NCBI GenBank assembly: GCA_903904835.1 | Contig: CAIVEI010000146.1 | Span: 62,001-126,000, forward strand | Direction: 5' to 3' | DNA: 64,000 bases | Origin: an uncultured Schlesneria sp. | GTDB lineage: Bacteria > Planctomycetota > Planctomycetia > Planctomycetales > Planctomycetaceae | Part shown: positions 9,223 through 17,717 of the stretch, one piece after another | How the letters are laid out: the number at the start of each line of letters is the position of its first letter | How positions within the stretch are numbered: position 1 is the stretch's first letter | Program-made: the position numbers and the translations under genes | The notes under the pieces: generated by a model | Database searches by the model: none | Seen by the model: the letters and a program-made list of their open reading frames with translations, nothing else | Told to the model about the DNA's origin: nothing

Positions 9223-10278
9223 ATGCTTCGAAGTAAGAAACCTTTGACCCGTGGATTTACCCTGATTGAATTGCTGGTGGTCATTGCCATCATCGCCGTT
9301 CTGATCGCTCTGCTTTTGCCTGCCGTACAACAGGCCCGTGAAGCAGCCCGCCGCACACAATGCAAGAACAACCTCAAGCAAGTGGGTTTGGCGCTGATGA
9401 ACTACGAAAGCACGACCGGTGTTTTCCCCTATGAAAAGTGCACGACCGGTGTGAATCAGAACTGGATTCAAATGGTTCTTCCTTACATGGATCAGGCACC
9501 AATTTACAACCAGTTCAACTTCAACAAGAGCTGGGCAGATCCTTCGCAATTTGCGCTGACCACGGTCAATATCCCCATGTTGGTCTGTCCAAGTGCTCCG
9601 AGTCAATCTGCACGTACAAATCCCGCCGGGATCGCCGGTCTTTTGTCACCAGACGGTATCAACACTCCGCCTGCTGCCGGTTTCGGACTGTGTGACTACA
9701 TGGCTTTAAGCGGTGTCCGTTTCAGCCTTTATTACCAAGGTGGCTTTGCTTCCCCACCCGCTGCAGTTCTTTCTGTACCTGACGACAATCGATGGGCCTG
9801 TGCGATGCATTCGACGCTGGCCACATACATCCGTGACATCACTGACGGCACCTCCAACACAATGATGGTCTGCGAAACCGCTGGTCGTCCTGGCCTGTTC
9901 CGAGGCAAGAACCATGTTCTTGTGCAGGGATTGACCTCCGCGACCTTTGCTCCGAAAGATGGTTGGGGCTGGGCCGACACAGGAAACTCCGGTGCTATCG
10001 ACGGTGCCACTGCCGATGGAACGATCATTAATTCGGCCAACAAGCCAAGCCCGAAGAATCAAGGGCTTCTGCCAACCTGCACGGCAGCAGTGTGCCCCCC
10101 CGGCGCTAACGTATTCTTGAACGCTGTCAACGACAGTGAAATGTACTCATGGCATACCGGTGGAAACCAGGTTCTGTTTGCCGACGGTTCGGTCCACTTC
10201 ATCAGCGAAAACATTAGCCTTCAGACGCTCGGTGCTTTGCTGACCCGTCAAGGTGGCGATGTTCCAGGCGACTATTAA
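9223..10278 (+). CDS. DUF1559 prepilin-like protein
   Basis: A 351-aa protein with a type IV pilin-like N-terminus: basic leader, then the processing site [20 protein letters not shown] followed by [24 protein letters not shown], which together define the planctomycete-expanded DUF1559 family. The C-terminus has the family's H-X9-DG box ([14 protein letters not shown]). Conventional pilin processing would cleave after G and methylate F. The role of these abundant proteins is not established; a surface or pseudopilin function is inferred. An AGGAG sequence ends ten bases before this ATG and seven bases before a GTG at 9220, so either may be the start. A strong terminator follows at 10325. Confidence 0.92.
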   Translation: MLRSKKPLTRGFTLIELLVVIAIIAVLIALLLPAVQQAREAARRTQCKNNLKQVGLALMNYESTTGVFPYEKCTTGVNQNWIQMVLPYMDQAPIYNQFNFNKSWADPSQFALTTVNIPMLVCPSAPSQSARTNPAGIAGLLSPDGINTPPAAGFGLCDYMALSGVRFSLYYQGGFASPPAAVLSVPDDNRWACAMHSTLATYIRDITDGTSNTMMVCETAGRPGLFRGKNHVLVQGLTSATFAPKDGWGWADTGNSGAIDGATADGTIINSANKPSPKNQGLLPTCTAAVCPPGANVFLNAVNDSEMYSWHTGGNQVLFADGSVHFISENISLQTLGALLTRQGGDVPGDY

Positions 10279-10324
10279 TTCTTCTTGATCCGCAGAACGG
10301 ATCTTGTGATTGGTGAATTTTCAG

Positions 10325-10358
10325 GCGAGCGAGGTCATGTGGCCTTGCTCGCTTTTTT
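10325..10358 (+). terminator. Rho-independent terminator after DUF1559
   Basis: The stem GCGAGC(GA)GG with CC(TT)GCTCGC, closed by an eight-base loop and followed by six T residues, lies 46 bases after the DUF1559 stop codon. It is a well-formed intrinsic terminator on the plus strand. Confidence 0.85.
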
Positions 10359-10375
10359 CGTTGGGTTTCGAAGAG

Positions 10376-10472
10376 GGGGTCGGGTGTTCAAATTACAAAA
10401 TTGGCCGGTCAATCGATTCACATTTTGGACATCGCTATATCGGCCAATTTTGAAATTCGAACGCCGGACCCC
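10376..10472. repeat. Long imperfect inverted repeat between convergent genes
   Basis: Two 32-base arms (10376-10407 and 10441-10472) are complementary at 28 positions and end in the shared core CAAAATTGGCCG; a 33-base loop separates them. The element stops six bases before the stop codon of the convergent phosphohexomutase-like gene. It is not the same sequence as the GTGGCAC family. It may serve as a terminator for the minus-strand gene or be a small mobile palindrome. Confidence 0.75.
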
Positions 10473-10478
10473 AATTCT

Positions 10479-11876
10479 TTAAGCTTGCCTCTCAGCGTCA
10501 TCGCTGATTCGAGCTACCACGTCCGTAAACGGGGCATCGCTTAAGCTCAACGCCTGAAGAATGTTCGCCAATACGTGAATTGCATCGCAGGCAATTTCAT
10601 TCTGGCGAAACCAGACCCGCCCATCGCTCGACAAGGCCAGAATGGCATCGCTTTCGACGAGTAACCGAATCAAAGTTGCTGTTGATTCGCCCCCGTCGAT
10701 CGCCGTCGCATCTCGACCTGATAGCCATTGTGTGACGTCACCCATCAGTGAACTTGCGACGACAAATCGAGCTTGATGATTCTCGCGTTGAGCGATCTCG
10801 ATCAACAGTCGAGCGACTTCTTTTGAACTGACCAGACGCCCGGAATCGGTCACAAACGCGACGTGCTGACCATCTTCATCGATTACCAGTCCAAGATGGT
10901 GTCGACCATCGACCACAGATTTGGCGACACGATGGAGATCAACGTCACGCGGGTCAAACAGGTTGCGTTTTCGGGTTGGAAGTGCGACGTGCGTCAGTTC
11001 GCATGGAAGCCTGGCAAAAAGCCGATCAAGGATACGTGGTAACAGTCGAGTCGATGAACCACAGACGACACGTAGCGGTCTGAGTGCGTGAAAATGGATG
11101 GAAAGACTTGCCTCATAGTTGGCCAGTTCTTGAACCGGCAGATGGCTGCCAATCTTACGAGTTTGTCGACCGACTCCGGCCTGGACATCCCGTTCCATTT
11201 TTGTCAGAGCCTCAAATGAATACGGCCTGGCCTCGCGATCGAGTAAGTCAAAACCTGTCCATGAGGGGTCACAGCCTGCGCCGGTGACAAAGAGGCCTGC
11301 ACTGGCACCACGCGCCTGCAATTGGAATCCAATGACTGGCAATGAGGTTTGACCAAGATCCACGACGGGACATCCCATCCGGCGAAGACCAAGTACGATT
11401 CCGGTGACGATGTCGGGCGACGAAGGACGTTCATCAAAGCCCACAACCACTACCGGCCCGCTCGCAGCGATTCTTTCCTGGCTGCTGGCAGACTCTGTCA
11501 CAATCTGGGCATCATCCGTTGCTTCCCGACGAGCGATCATCGGCTGAAGTTCCCATAACGATGCGGCGAATGCCTCGCCCCAAAGCAAGGCTCGGTTTCG
11601 ATCCAATTCGTTCAGATAAACTCCCCGGACCGCCTCGTCAGTCAGCAGTGACGTTCGAGTCTTTCGATGTTCGACTTCCGGTGGTGGTCCGTTTGTTCGG
11701 GGTGGGACATGTCCCGCGTCAAATCGATGCTCGCAGTCCCGGCACTTGGAATAAAAGGCCGCCATCCGCGCCAGATGAATGCTGCGTGGAATCGAATACA
11801 ACTCGCCAGGACAAGTGTATGACGTGCGAACTGCTGTCGTCGCAATCTGCTGGCGAGGTTCGTCCGCGTCACTCAT
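10479..11876 (-). CDS. Degenerate phosphohexomutase (phosphomannomutase-like)
   Basis: A 465-aa protein related to alpha-D-phosphohexomutases. The first domain is visible as VVVVGFDERPSSPDIVTGIV with LGLRRMGCPVVDLGQTSLPV (about residues 146-185), the usual substrate-entry fold. However, the phosphoserine loop, normally TASHNP, reads VTGAGCDPSWTGFDL here, so the catalytic serine is missing. Later domains remain alignable in style (AIDGGESTATLIRLLVESDAILALSSDGRVWF). Residues 40-60 hold a small CxxCxH-like motif (KCRDCEHRFDAG) that might bind metal. It is probably a non-catalytic homologue, perhaps a sugar-phosphate sensor; that role is a guess. ATG 11876 is the start. Confidence 0.65.
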   Translation of the reverse strand: MSDADEPRQQIATTAVRTSYTCPGELYSIPRSIHLARMAAFYSKCRDCEHRFDAGHVPPRTNGPPPEVEHRKTRTSLLTDEAVRGVYLNELDRNRALLWGEAFAASLWELQPMIARREATDDAQIVTESASSQERIAASGPVVVVGFDERPSSPDIVTGIVLGLRRMGCPVVDLGQTSLPVIGFQLQARGASAGLFVTGAGCDPSWTGFDLLDREARPYSFEALTKMERDVQAGVGRQTRKIGSHLPVQELANYEASLSIHFHALRPLRVVCGSSTRLLPRILDRLFARLPCELTHVALPTRKRNLFDPRDVDLHRVAKSVVDGRHHLGLVIDEDGQHVAFVTDSGRLVSSKEVARLLIEIAQRENHQARFVVASSLMGDVTQWLSGRDATAIDGGESTATLIRLLVESDAILALSSDGRVWFRQNEIACDAIHVLANILQALSLSDAPFTDVVARISDDAERQA

Positions 11877-11918
11877 TGTTTTCCATCCATAGTGCTGACC
11901 TCAAATGTTTCGCGGTCT

Positions 11919-12192
11919 GGGTGCCACTGGTTTGCGTCTTCGCTCGCCAGTGCTCTCGGCTTCGCGGAGCAGGATCGTTCTCCGGCCTGAAAGGCCATAA
12001 CAAATCAGCCCAGGGCAGAGCGAAGCGCCGCCCTGGGTCTGCATGCGTTGAAATCGTCAGCCCTGTTAAGGGCGACACAAACGGCATCAATAGAGATTGT
12101 GCAGCCCTTAACAGGGCGGACGTAATCAATCCTGCAGACCCAGGGCGGCGCTTAGCGGCTGTCGTCGCAGCGCTCTGCCTTGGGCTGATTTG
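11919..12192. repeat. Compound palindromic element with 192-base cruciform
   Basis: The core, 12001-12192, is three nested inverted repeats: CAAATCAGCCCAGGGCAGAG at its left end matches the right end at 21 of 22 positions; a 20-base inner arm (12024-12043) is exactly complementary to 12133-12153; and GCCCTGTTAAGGGC (near 12061) is exactly complementary to GCCCTTAACAGGGC (near 12103). Just upstream lie a GGCCT-gaa-AGGCC mini-hairpin (11984-11996) and a GTGCCACTGG/CCAGTGC hairpin (11920-11953). This fills most of the 475-base gap between the phosphohexomutase-like gene and the coiled-coil gene; the plus-strand frame across it is a by-product of the repeat. Confidence 0.85.
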
Positions 12193-12351
12193 TCCTGCGC
12201 TTAACAGGTCAGAATACCCCTCGCACCTGAATCGAACGCCATCGTTTCCACGCGACAAACTTGAAACCTCCAATCTCGTCATCTCGCCTGAATTTCGATC
12301 AGTTCATCAGGCTGGGGCGAGGCTCCCGTCAGGTTACGAGCAATCCCCTTG

Positions 12352-12981
12352 TTATGGAATCTCGGAACTGGCATCGGTCTGAGAAACAACAGAATGTACT
12401 GCATCGACTGGAACCACATTGGTTGGCGCGGTAATCGTCAAATCTTCCTTTTCCGGAGATGAAGACACGACCGATGGCGAGTTGACCGTCACCAGATTCG
12501 GCTCCGCGTATCTTTCGATGGCATCGATCATACGTCCCAATTGGGCGATCATCAGCGGGACGTCATTTTCCAAAGTCCGCATGAAATTGCTGGTTCGAGA
12601 TCGGTATTCGTTTGCTTCTTTTCCGGATTGAACCATCCATTTTCGGACAGCCTGCTGTTTCTCACGGACGTATTCCATCCGCATTTTCGCTCGTTCAAAA
12701 GCCTTCTTTTCTTCGATGCAATCGGATCGGCGACCGGCGACTGTACGCAGCTTACACGTTTCCAGGGCGACACGGGTCGAGGCGACCAGATCATACGCGC
12801 GACGTTCCTGATCCTGCCAATAGTTCGGGCGATCAAGCTCAAGCCACGCAACAGTCCGATCAATTTTCTGCCTCAAGTCACCCATGGCGTTGGTGGCCCG
12901 TTCTTGAAACCTGATCAGCGCGTTTCGAACGTCTTTGATGGCATCAACAGATTGAACATTGGCACTCATCGGACCGGACAT
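12352..12981 (-). CDS. Hypothetical coiled-coil protein next to a WXG100-like gene
   Basis: A 209-aa protein with no signal peptide. Residues about 10-150 are predicted by eye to be long amphipathic helices (RFQERATNAMGDLRQKIDRT, DRPNYWQDQERRAYDLVAST, FERAKMRMEYVREKQQAVRKW), while the last 45 residues are Ser/Thr/Val-rich and probably disordered. The RPNYWQDQERRAYD segment resembles the WxxQ-type turn of WXG100-like helical hairpins. It starts 21 bases after the WXG100-like gene ends, with a GGAG ribosome-binding site, so the two are most likely one operon and may form a complex. No secretion ATPase (EccC/YukB) is present in the window, so export is unproven. Confidence 0.65.
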   Translation of the reverse strand: MSGPMSANVQSVDAIKDVRNALIRFQERATNAMGDLRQKIDRTVAWLELDRPNYWQDQERRAYDLVASTRVALETCKLRTVAGRRSDCIEEKKAFERAKMRMEYVREKQQAVRKWMVQSGKEANEYRSRTSNFMRTLENDVPLMIAQLGRMIDAIERYAEPNLVTVNSPSVVSSSPEKEDLTITAPTNVVPVDAVHSVVSQTDASSEIP

Positions 12982-13002
12982 GACAGGTCTCCGGAAATCG
13001 AA

Positions 13003-13275
13003 TTATTTCTGCGAGAGATATTCTTCAATCCGCTCAGCCTTTCGCATCAGATACGGCACGTGCGTTTCGTTCGCTTCGATGAACCGGGCCAGAAGCTTCA
13101 AGTGCTGTGTAAATTCTTCGGCAAACTTGAGGTGTTCCTGATCTCGCCAGGTCTGGCTGAGAGAGTTCATTTGTCCGTTCACGGCCGTTAGACGGCTTTG
13201 TAACTCGGTCGTAAACTCTCGTAAGAGAGACGCGAATCTTCGCAATTCGACGGGATCAACAACAGCTTGAGACAT
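13003..13275 (-). CDS. WXG100-like family protein
   Basis: A 90-aa all-helical protein with the arrangement of WXG100/ESAT-6 proteins: a first helix (PVELRRFASLLREFTTELQS), a second helix start, a central turn NSLSQTWRDQEHLKFAEEF with the key tryptophan, and a final long helix ending in KAERIEEYLSQK. In planctomycetes such proteins are common without a canonical type VII machine. ATG 13275 is chosen over the upstream TTG 13293 because a GGGAG site lies nine bases before it. The downstream coiled-coil gene is 21 bases away. Whether it is a secreted effector partner, or an internal scaffold, cannot be told. Confidence 0.75.
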   Translation of the reverse strand: MSQAVVDPVELRRFASLLREFTTELQSRLTAVNGQMNSLSQTWRDQEHLKFAEEFTQHLKLLARFIEANETHVPYLMRKAERIEEYLSQK

Positions 13276-13395
13276 GAAGTGCACTCCCGACAATCGGTCA
13301 AATTAAAAAGATTGGACTGCTTCCCGACCAACGTATTCTATCCCGTTGGCCAGACAAGGACGAGTGGAAAAGACTTGTGCCACTGCTTGACCTGA

Positions 13396-14517
13396 CTATT
13401 CCCCCGTCACACGTCCCACGCCGAATTGGTCACCGGTTCGGACGACTTTATTGGTGTCACGTTGAACCTGGATTTCGACCATTTTTTCGCTCTGTAGCGC
13501 CGTACCGGTTTCATCAGTCAGTCCCACAATGATCTTCCGACTGGCAACGTCGATAATGTCACCCGTCGAGGGATACGCCAGCTTGCCATCCAGACTGAAC
13601 GTGATCCAACCCGGTTCATCCCTGACTTTAATGCTTGCAATAAGCTTCGGGGGCATGACGGTCGCGTCGTACACGTGCATTTGCTGGTTAAACGCATCAC
13701 AGACCCATAACTGCTTTTCGTCAGGTGTCAGCCCAATTCCGTGACTTGGGCAGCCATGTCGCTTCACTGCACCGGTCTTAAAGCCAGCAACTTCGACGCG
13801 ATGCAACATTTTACCTGTCTTCAGATCGCCGACTTCAAACCCCAGCAGTTCATTCACGCAAACAAAACAAAGACTCTGTCGCCCGTTAACTGTAAAGGGA
13901 CGAACACTGGCCGAGAACGGTCCGACCTTCTTCTCAATTGTATGTGATGACGTATCAGCAACGGTCAAGAAAGGTGACTTCAGTCCGGCGAGATAGGCAT
14001 GTTTTCCGTCGAGACCATACACGGTGTTGTGCGCACCTGATTTCGGTTCGACCCGGGCGATGATATCTCCCGTTGCTCCATCAACGACATACCAGAGGTC
14101 ACCTTCGAAAGAAGGGACATACAATACTTTGCCGTCGGGCGCGATCGCCATGCGGTCGCATCCCTTTTCGAAGGACTTTTCCCAGACCAGCTTTTCCGTT
14201 GTCAGATCGATTGCTTGAAGTGTCTTAATCGTTGAAACATAAATTCGGTTCGTGATTGCGCAAGCACAAATACCTTTCACATTCAGCGGCTTACCGGTCT
14301 CGTCGAGTCCCGCCGTGGGAATTCGCTTGACGAATTTGTGGCCGTCGTCGATGTCGAACACGACCAGGCCATGCCCACCGTATTCGAGATAATTGCGGAT
14401 TCCGGGCGTTGCGACATACAGCAGGCGGCGAATCGATGCGTCCTCGGCCAACGCCGCAGCGCTGGTGATCCAAACAAGTGACAGACCAAGTACTCGGATC
14501 AGGTTTTGCTTCCGCAT
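13396..14517 (-). CDS. Secreted YncE-type beta-propeller protein
   Basis: A 373-aa protein with a clear signal peptide (RKQNLIRVLGLSLVWITSAAALAE) and about seven propeller blades of the YVTN/YncE type: repeated units such as NRIYVSTIKTLQAIDLTTEKLV, GKVLYVPSFEGDLWYVVDGATG and EKQLWVCDAFNQQMHVYDATV. It has no appended enzymatic domain, unlike the propeller/phosphoesterases elsewhere in the window. An AGGA site lies eight bases before ATG 14517. It begins 15 bases after the DUF1559 stop codon on the same strand, so the two are very probably co-transcribed and may act together at the cell surface. Confidence 0.8.
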   Translation of the reverse strand: MRKQNLIRVLGLSLVWITSAAALAEDASIRRLLYVATPGIRNYLEYGGHGLVVFDIDDGHKFVKRIPTAGLDETGKPLNVKGICACAITNRIYVSTIKTLQAIDLTTEKLVWEKSFEKGCDRMAIAPDGKVLYVPSFEGDLWYVVDGATGDIIARVEPKSGAHNTVYGLDGKHAYLAGLKSPFLTVADTSSHTIEKKVGPFSASVRPFTVNGRQSLCFVCVNELLGFEVGDLKTGKMLHRVEVAGFKTGAVKRHGCPSHGIGLTPDEKQLWVCDAFNQQMHVYDATVMPPKLIASIKVRDEPGWITFSLDGKLAYPSTGDIIDVASRKIIVGLTDETGTALQSEKMVEIQVQRDTNKVVRTGDQFGVGRVTGE

Positions 14518-14532
14518 CTGATATCCTTCGCT

Positions 14533-15435
14533 TCAGAATTCGCCCACAATGTCTCCAGCGCCACGTGTCGCCAGATGTTGATAAACACCCAGATCGATGT
14601 TGGTGCTGACAAACCGAACTGCGCCGTCACCCATCACGAAGTGAGCTCCCCCAACATGATAGCTGCTGAAGTCATCAATGTGGTTGGCAGGCGCATTCGG
14701 AGTATGGTCGGTTGTCCCGAGAATTCTGACAATCGCGTCCGCCCCATTAGCGGCAATACCAGCCCACGTTGAAGTCCAATTAAAACCAGAATCGCGCCGC
14801 GTCTTATGTTCGCCGACCGTGATTGTGTTACTTAAACCATCAGAAAAATCACGGAACAAGACGCTATTGTTCTGGAAGAAGGCACCTTCTCCCAGACAGG
14901 GGATGTTGGGCGAACCAACGCAGTTGTCGATATCACTGACACCGAAAACTCCGACGTAATTCGCCACCGCCAGATCGACAAGATTCGTTCCCGAGGTGGT
15001 TTGGATTGTCCACGTTGTGCCCGGTGCGACATCGGAAGGACAACGAAACGCAGCGATCGAAGTGACTCGCTGCGTCGCATTCGCCGGTGAATCCATTCGG
15101 GTACTGAAGTTGATCTGATTATAGAGCGGTCCCTGATCGATTTGAGGAAGAATCCGCGAACACCAGCCCCAGGCATTCATGCCGTAAATGTCTGGGGTAC
15201 CATTGGTTATGCCGACCCATCCGGGCGGTAACGAATTGAACGTGTCATGGTAGTTGTGCAATGCCACCCCCAATTGCTTGAGGTTGTTTTTGCATTGCGT
15301 CCGCCGCGCAGCTTCTCGCGCCTGCTGGACCGCCGGAAGCAATAACGCGATCAAGACAGCGATGATCGCAATCACGACCAGCAACTCGATCAACGTGAAA
15401 CCACGTCGGGACCGAGACAAACGATGAAATGCCAT
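14533..15435 (-). CDS. DUF1559 prepilin-like protein
   Basis: The 300-aa product has the pilin-like start [20 protein letters not shown], the [21 protein letters not shown] signature and the C-terminal H-X9-DG box ([19 protein letters not shown]). The frame is open farther upstream, but ATG 15435 gives a normal short basic leader ([12 protein letters not shown]) and has GAGGT eight bases before it; ATG 15450 is an alternative. The protein shares its first 40 mature residues almost exactly with the other DUF1559 protein of the window (9223-10278) and diverges afterwards, as usual in this expanded family. The propeller gene follows in the same operon. Confidence 0.9.
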   Translation of the reverse strand: MAFHRLSRSRRGFTLIELLVVIAIIAVLIALLLPAVQQAREAARRTQCKNNLKQLGVALHNYHDTFNSLPPGWVGITNGTPDIYGMNAWGWCSRILPQIDQGPLYNQINFSTRMDSPANATQRVTSIAAFRCPSDVAPGTTWTIQTTSGTNLVDLAVANYVGVFGVSDIDNCVGSPNIPCLGEGAFFQNNSVLFRDFSDGLSNTITVGEHKTRRDSGFNWTSTWAGIAANGADAIVRILGTTDHTPNAPANHIDDFSSYHVGGAHFVMGDGAVRFVSTNIDLGVYQHLATRGAGDIVGEF

Positions 15436-15703
15436 TACCCGATACCTCATCCAACAAATCCGTTTTCCGCCCCGAGTGTACGAACCACGTTCTACGCTCG
15501 CAATGCTAATGCATACGTTATGCAAAAATGATCTGTTGGAGAGTTTTCAGGATTTGTCCGTAATTTCGTCCTGGTGGTTTAAGCAAGTTGGGTTGCAGGC
15601 GAAAATCTCGCAAGGCTGCTATCGTGGACGATTTTCTCCAGGGATGACTATCATTGGCTGACACTTTCAAGAACCGCGTCCTCATGGAAAGAATACCGCA
15701 ACG

Positions 15704-16570
15704 ATGAACCTGCCAGACAGCGTTTCTCAGGCGGACGTTCACGCCAGTTCCGATGTCGTCATCGTTGACGCGAATCACTACTCGAGCTGGTTCGATTCAC
15801 GGGAAGTGTGGCGTTACCGTGAACTGGTCTGGATTTTCGCCGAACGTGACATCAAGGTTCGCTATCGGCAAACCGCTGTGGGAATTGCCTGGACAGTGCT
15901 CCAACCGTTGACCCAGATGATTGCGTTCAACGGCTTGTTTCAAATGCTGAACAGCAAACCGGTTGCTGGAGATGTTCCGTATCAGGTGACAAGTTTTTGC
16001 GGATTGATTTTGTACCAGTTGTTTTCTGGAATACTTTCCACTGCGACGGCCAGCCTCGTGGATAATCGCCAGATTGTGACAAAAGTCTATTTTCCACGAG
16101 TCGTGCTTCCGTTGTCGGCCTGCCTGCGACCACTGCTCGATTTTGGTATCGGACTGGTTGTCCTTGTCCTTCTGATGTTGTGGTATCAGGTTCCCCCAAC
16201 TGCCGCGGTGCTATTGTCACCGATTTTCGTCATCTTTACCGTGCTTTCCGGGTTGGCATTCGGTCTATGGCTGTCAGCATTGAATGCACACTATCGCGAT
16301 TTCGGATACGTCGTACCGTTCATGTTACAACTGGGAATGGTTGTCTGTCCTGTCCTTTACGAATCAAGCAAGGTTCCAGCCCCTTGGAATTGGGTGTACC
16401 ACCTGAATCCGATGGCGGCTGCACTCGACGGATTCCGCTGGACGGTGCTGGGTGCCGGCATTCCTCAGTGGGACGGATTTTTCATTTCATTTGTTTCGTT
16501 AATCGTTTTGCTCGTATCAGGTGGCTGGTACTTTCGGCGTGTGGAGCGATTTCTGGCGGACAACATCTGA
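15704..16570 (+). CDS. ABC-2 type polysaccharide-export permease (Wzm-like)
   Basis: A 288-aa integral membrane protein of the TagG/Wzm/KpsM family. It begins with a cytoplasmic amphipathic helix ending in the family box FAERDIKVRYRQTAVGIAW (about residues 44-62), followed by six hydrophobic spans and the conserved PVLYESSKVP and YHLNPMAAALDGFRW loops near the end. Such permeases export O-antigen, teichoic acid or capsule chains together with a Wzt/TagH ATPase. No ATPase gene is adjacent: the next gene downstream is on the other strand and the only ABC ATPase in the window (30517) is of the LolD/MacB type. The partner may lie elsewhere on the chromosome. Confidence 0.88.
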   Translation: MNLPDSVSQADVHASSDVVIVDANHYSSWFDSREVWRYRELVWIFAERDIKVRYRQTAVGIAWTVLQPLTQMIAFNGLFQMLNSKPVAGDVPYQVTSFCGLILYQLFSGILSTATASLVDNRQIVTKVYFPRVVLPLSACLRPLLDFGIGLVVLVLLMLWYQVPPTAAVLLSPIFVIFTVLSGLAFGLWLSALNAHYRDFGYVVPFMLQLGMVVCPVLYESSKVPAPWNWVYHLNPMAAALDGFRWTVLGAGIPQWDGFFISFVSLIVLLVSGGWYFRRVERFLADNI

Positions 16571-16590
16571 ACTGACGCCAACAAAGAAAG

Positions 16591-16629
16591 AAAAAACCGC
16601 CGCTGACTCAGGGCGAGCCACCGGCGGTT
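16591..16629 (-). terminator. Rho-independent terminator for the minus-strand gene
   Basis: An eight-base-pair stem, AACCGCCG at 16595-16602 with CGGCGGTT at 16622-16629, is followed on the minus strand by a run of six T residues. It lies about 65 bases past the stop codon of the carboxypeptidase-regulatory-like gene. Confidence 0.8.
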
Positions 16630-16694
16630 CGAATCGTCTGGGGGGGAGACGATTGGGGGGATCCAGAATATTCTTTGAATTCAGAAATCACTCG

Positions 16695-17255
16695 TCATGG
16701 CGAGTGAGGAATCTTGGCGACTTCGTCTTTGAGATTACCAACCTGGCCGAGAAGAATTGCACTCAGGACAACCGAGGTGATCACACCTGCGGTCAAAAGG
16801 ATCAGTGTTGGATCAACTGAACCGAATTGTCCGCGAGCACCATTTTCGCCCATGACCAGCAGAGCGTGTTCTTTGGCAGTTGGCGGAGCGGTCTTTTCGG
16901 ACCAGACGCGGAACACGCCATCGGTGTTTCCGGAACTGACCTGATACAGGCCACCCTTGAGATTTTTAAAGGAGTAAAGCCCTTCGTCGTTCGTGACAGT
17001 TTGAGCGATTTCTTTGTTGTTCTGCTTCAGAACGACTTTCGCTCCGTCCAGAACCCGACCAGTGTGATCGCACACGCGGCCACTCATTGTTCCGCCAGCG
17101 GTCAGGACGAGATCAGGGACACGATTCACCTGACTGGTCTTGGCGATGGGGGCTTTCGATTGCGGCGTGTCAGCCAGCAAACGGGCCTGGGGTACCATCA
17201 TTCCGATTGTGGCAAGGCTAACCGCCATGCCCTTAACAAAGCGAATTCCGAACAT
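16695..17255 (-). CDS. Exported carboxypeptidase-regulatory-like protein with C-terminal membrane segment
   Basis: A 186-aa protein with an N-terminal signal (GIRFVKGMAVSLATIGMMVP), one transthyretin-like domain (GTMSGRVCDHTGRVLDGAKV to SFKNLKGGLYQVSSG, about residues 50-115) and a C-terminal hydrophobic span (PTLILLTAGVITSVVLSAIL) ahead of a short tail. The start is ATG 17255, not the longer upstream frame, because AAGGAGG stands just before it. Topology suggests a periplasmic domain held by one membrane helix. No enzymatic motif is visible; a binding or structural role is likely for this fold. Confidence 0.75.
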   Translation of the reverse strand: MFGIRFVKGMAVSLATIGMMVPQARLLADTPQSKAPIAKTSQVNRVPDLVLTAGGTMSGRVCDHTGRVLDGAKVVLKQNNKEIAQTVTNDEGLYSFKNLKGGLYQVSSGNTDGVFRVWSEKTAPPTAKEHALLVMGENGARGQFGSVDPTLILLTAGVITSVVLSAILLGQVGNLKDEVAKIPHSP

Positions 17256-17563
17256 GCGTTCCTCCTTGAAATCTGTAGCGACGAGTCGAAAGACACTGTT
17301 CCGAATGCAGGCGTCGCCGCTCGGGAACAGACATGACATTGGGGAAATTGTTTTGCAGATGTGTGATTCAGATGTGCGTCGGACAGGACGGGGCGGAGTA
17401 TAGCCACTGACTGAAGTCGGTCAATTGGAATTGTGTGCCTTTACACGTCGATCACCATTTTTTTGATTTTTCGACCTTCTTTGAGTCGAAAACCGGCGAA
17501 ATCTGCCTTTCGCTTTGATTGAACGGGGGACGAAATGCTTTTTTAGCAGAAAGCCCAGATCAT

Positions 17564-17664
17564 GTGGGCCACGGTTTTACCCTCCTCGTTTAAGCCGTGC
17601 TCTTCGGACACGTCATCGAATCGTGAAGACACTGCTTAACCGAGAACGGTCAAGCGTGGTACCC
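17564..17664. repeat. Palindromic intergenic element, family A copy 2
   Basis: This stretch shares the family A core (CCACGGTTTTACC, then AAGCCGTGCTCTTCGGACAC and TCGAA) with the copy at 815, and carries the GCTTAACCGagaaCGGTCAAGC mini-hairpin that is also found in the copy at 27736. Terminal arms are less well preserved than in other copies. It occupies the 462-base gap between the two minus-strand genes on either side, close to the 3' end of the alcohol dehydrogenase; the rest of the gap shows nothing recognisable. Confidence 0.7.
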
Positions 17665-17717
17665 CCTGTTTCGGTTGCTATTCCTTCTGCTTGTAAGGCA
17701 AAATTGTCGTTGAACCA

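Noticed and set aside
11519-12382. Plus-strand 287-codon open frame
   Set aside because: It runs antisense through the phosphohexomutase-like gene and then across the nested palindrome; no domain or sensible composition.
16620-16640. GGTTCGAATC, similar to a tRNA T-loop
   Set aside because: It is the right arm of a terminator hairpin and no acceptor, D or anticodon arms can be built around it.
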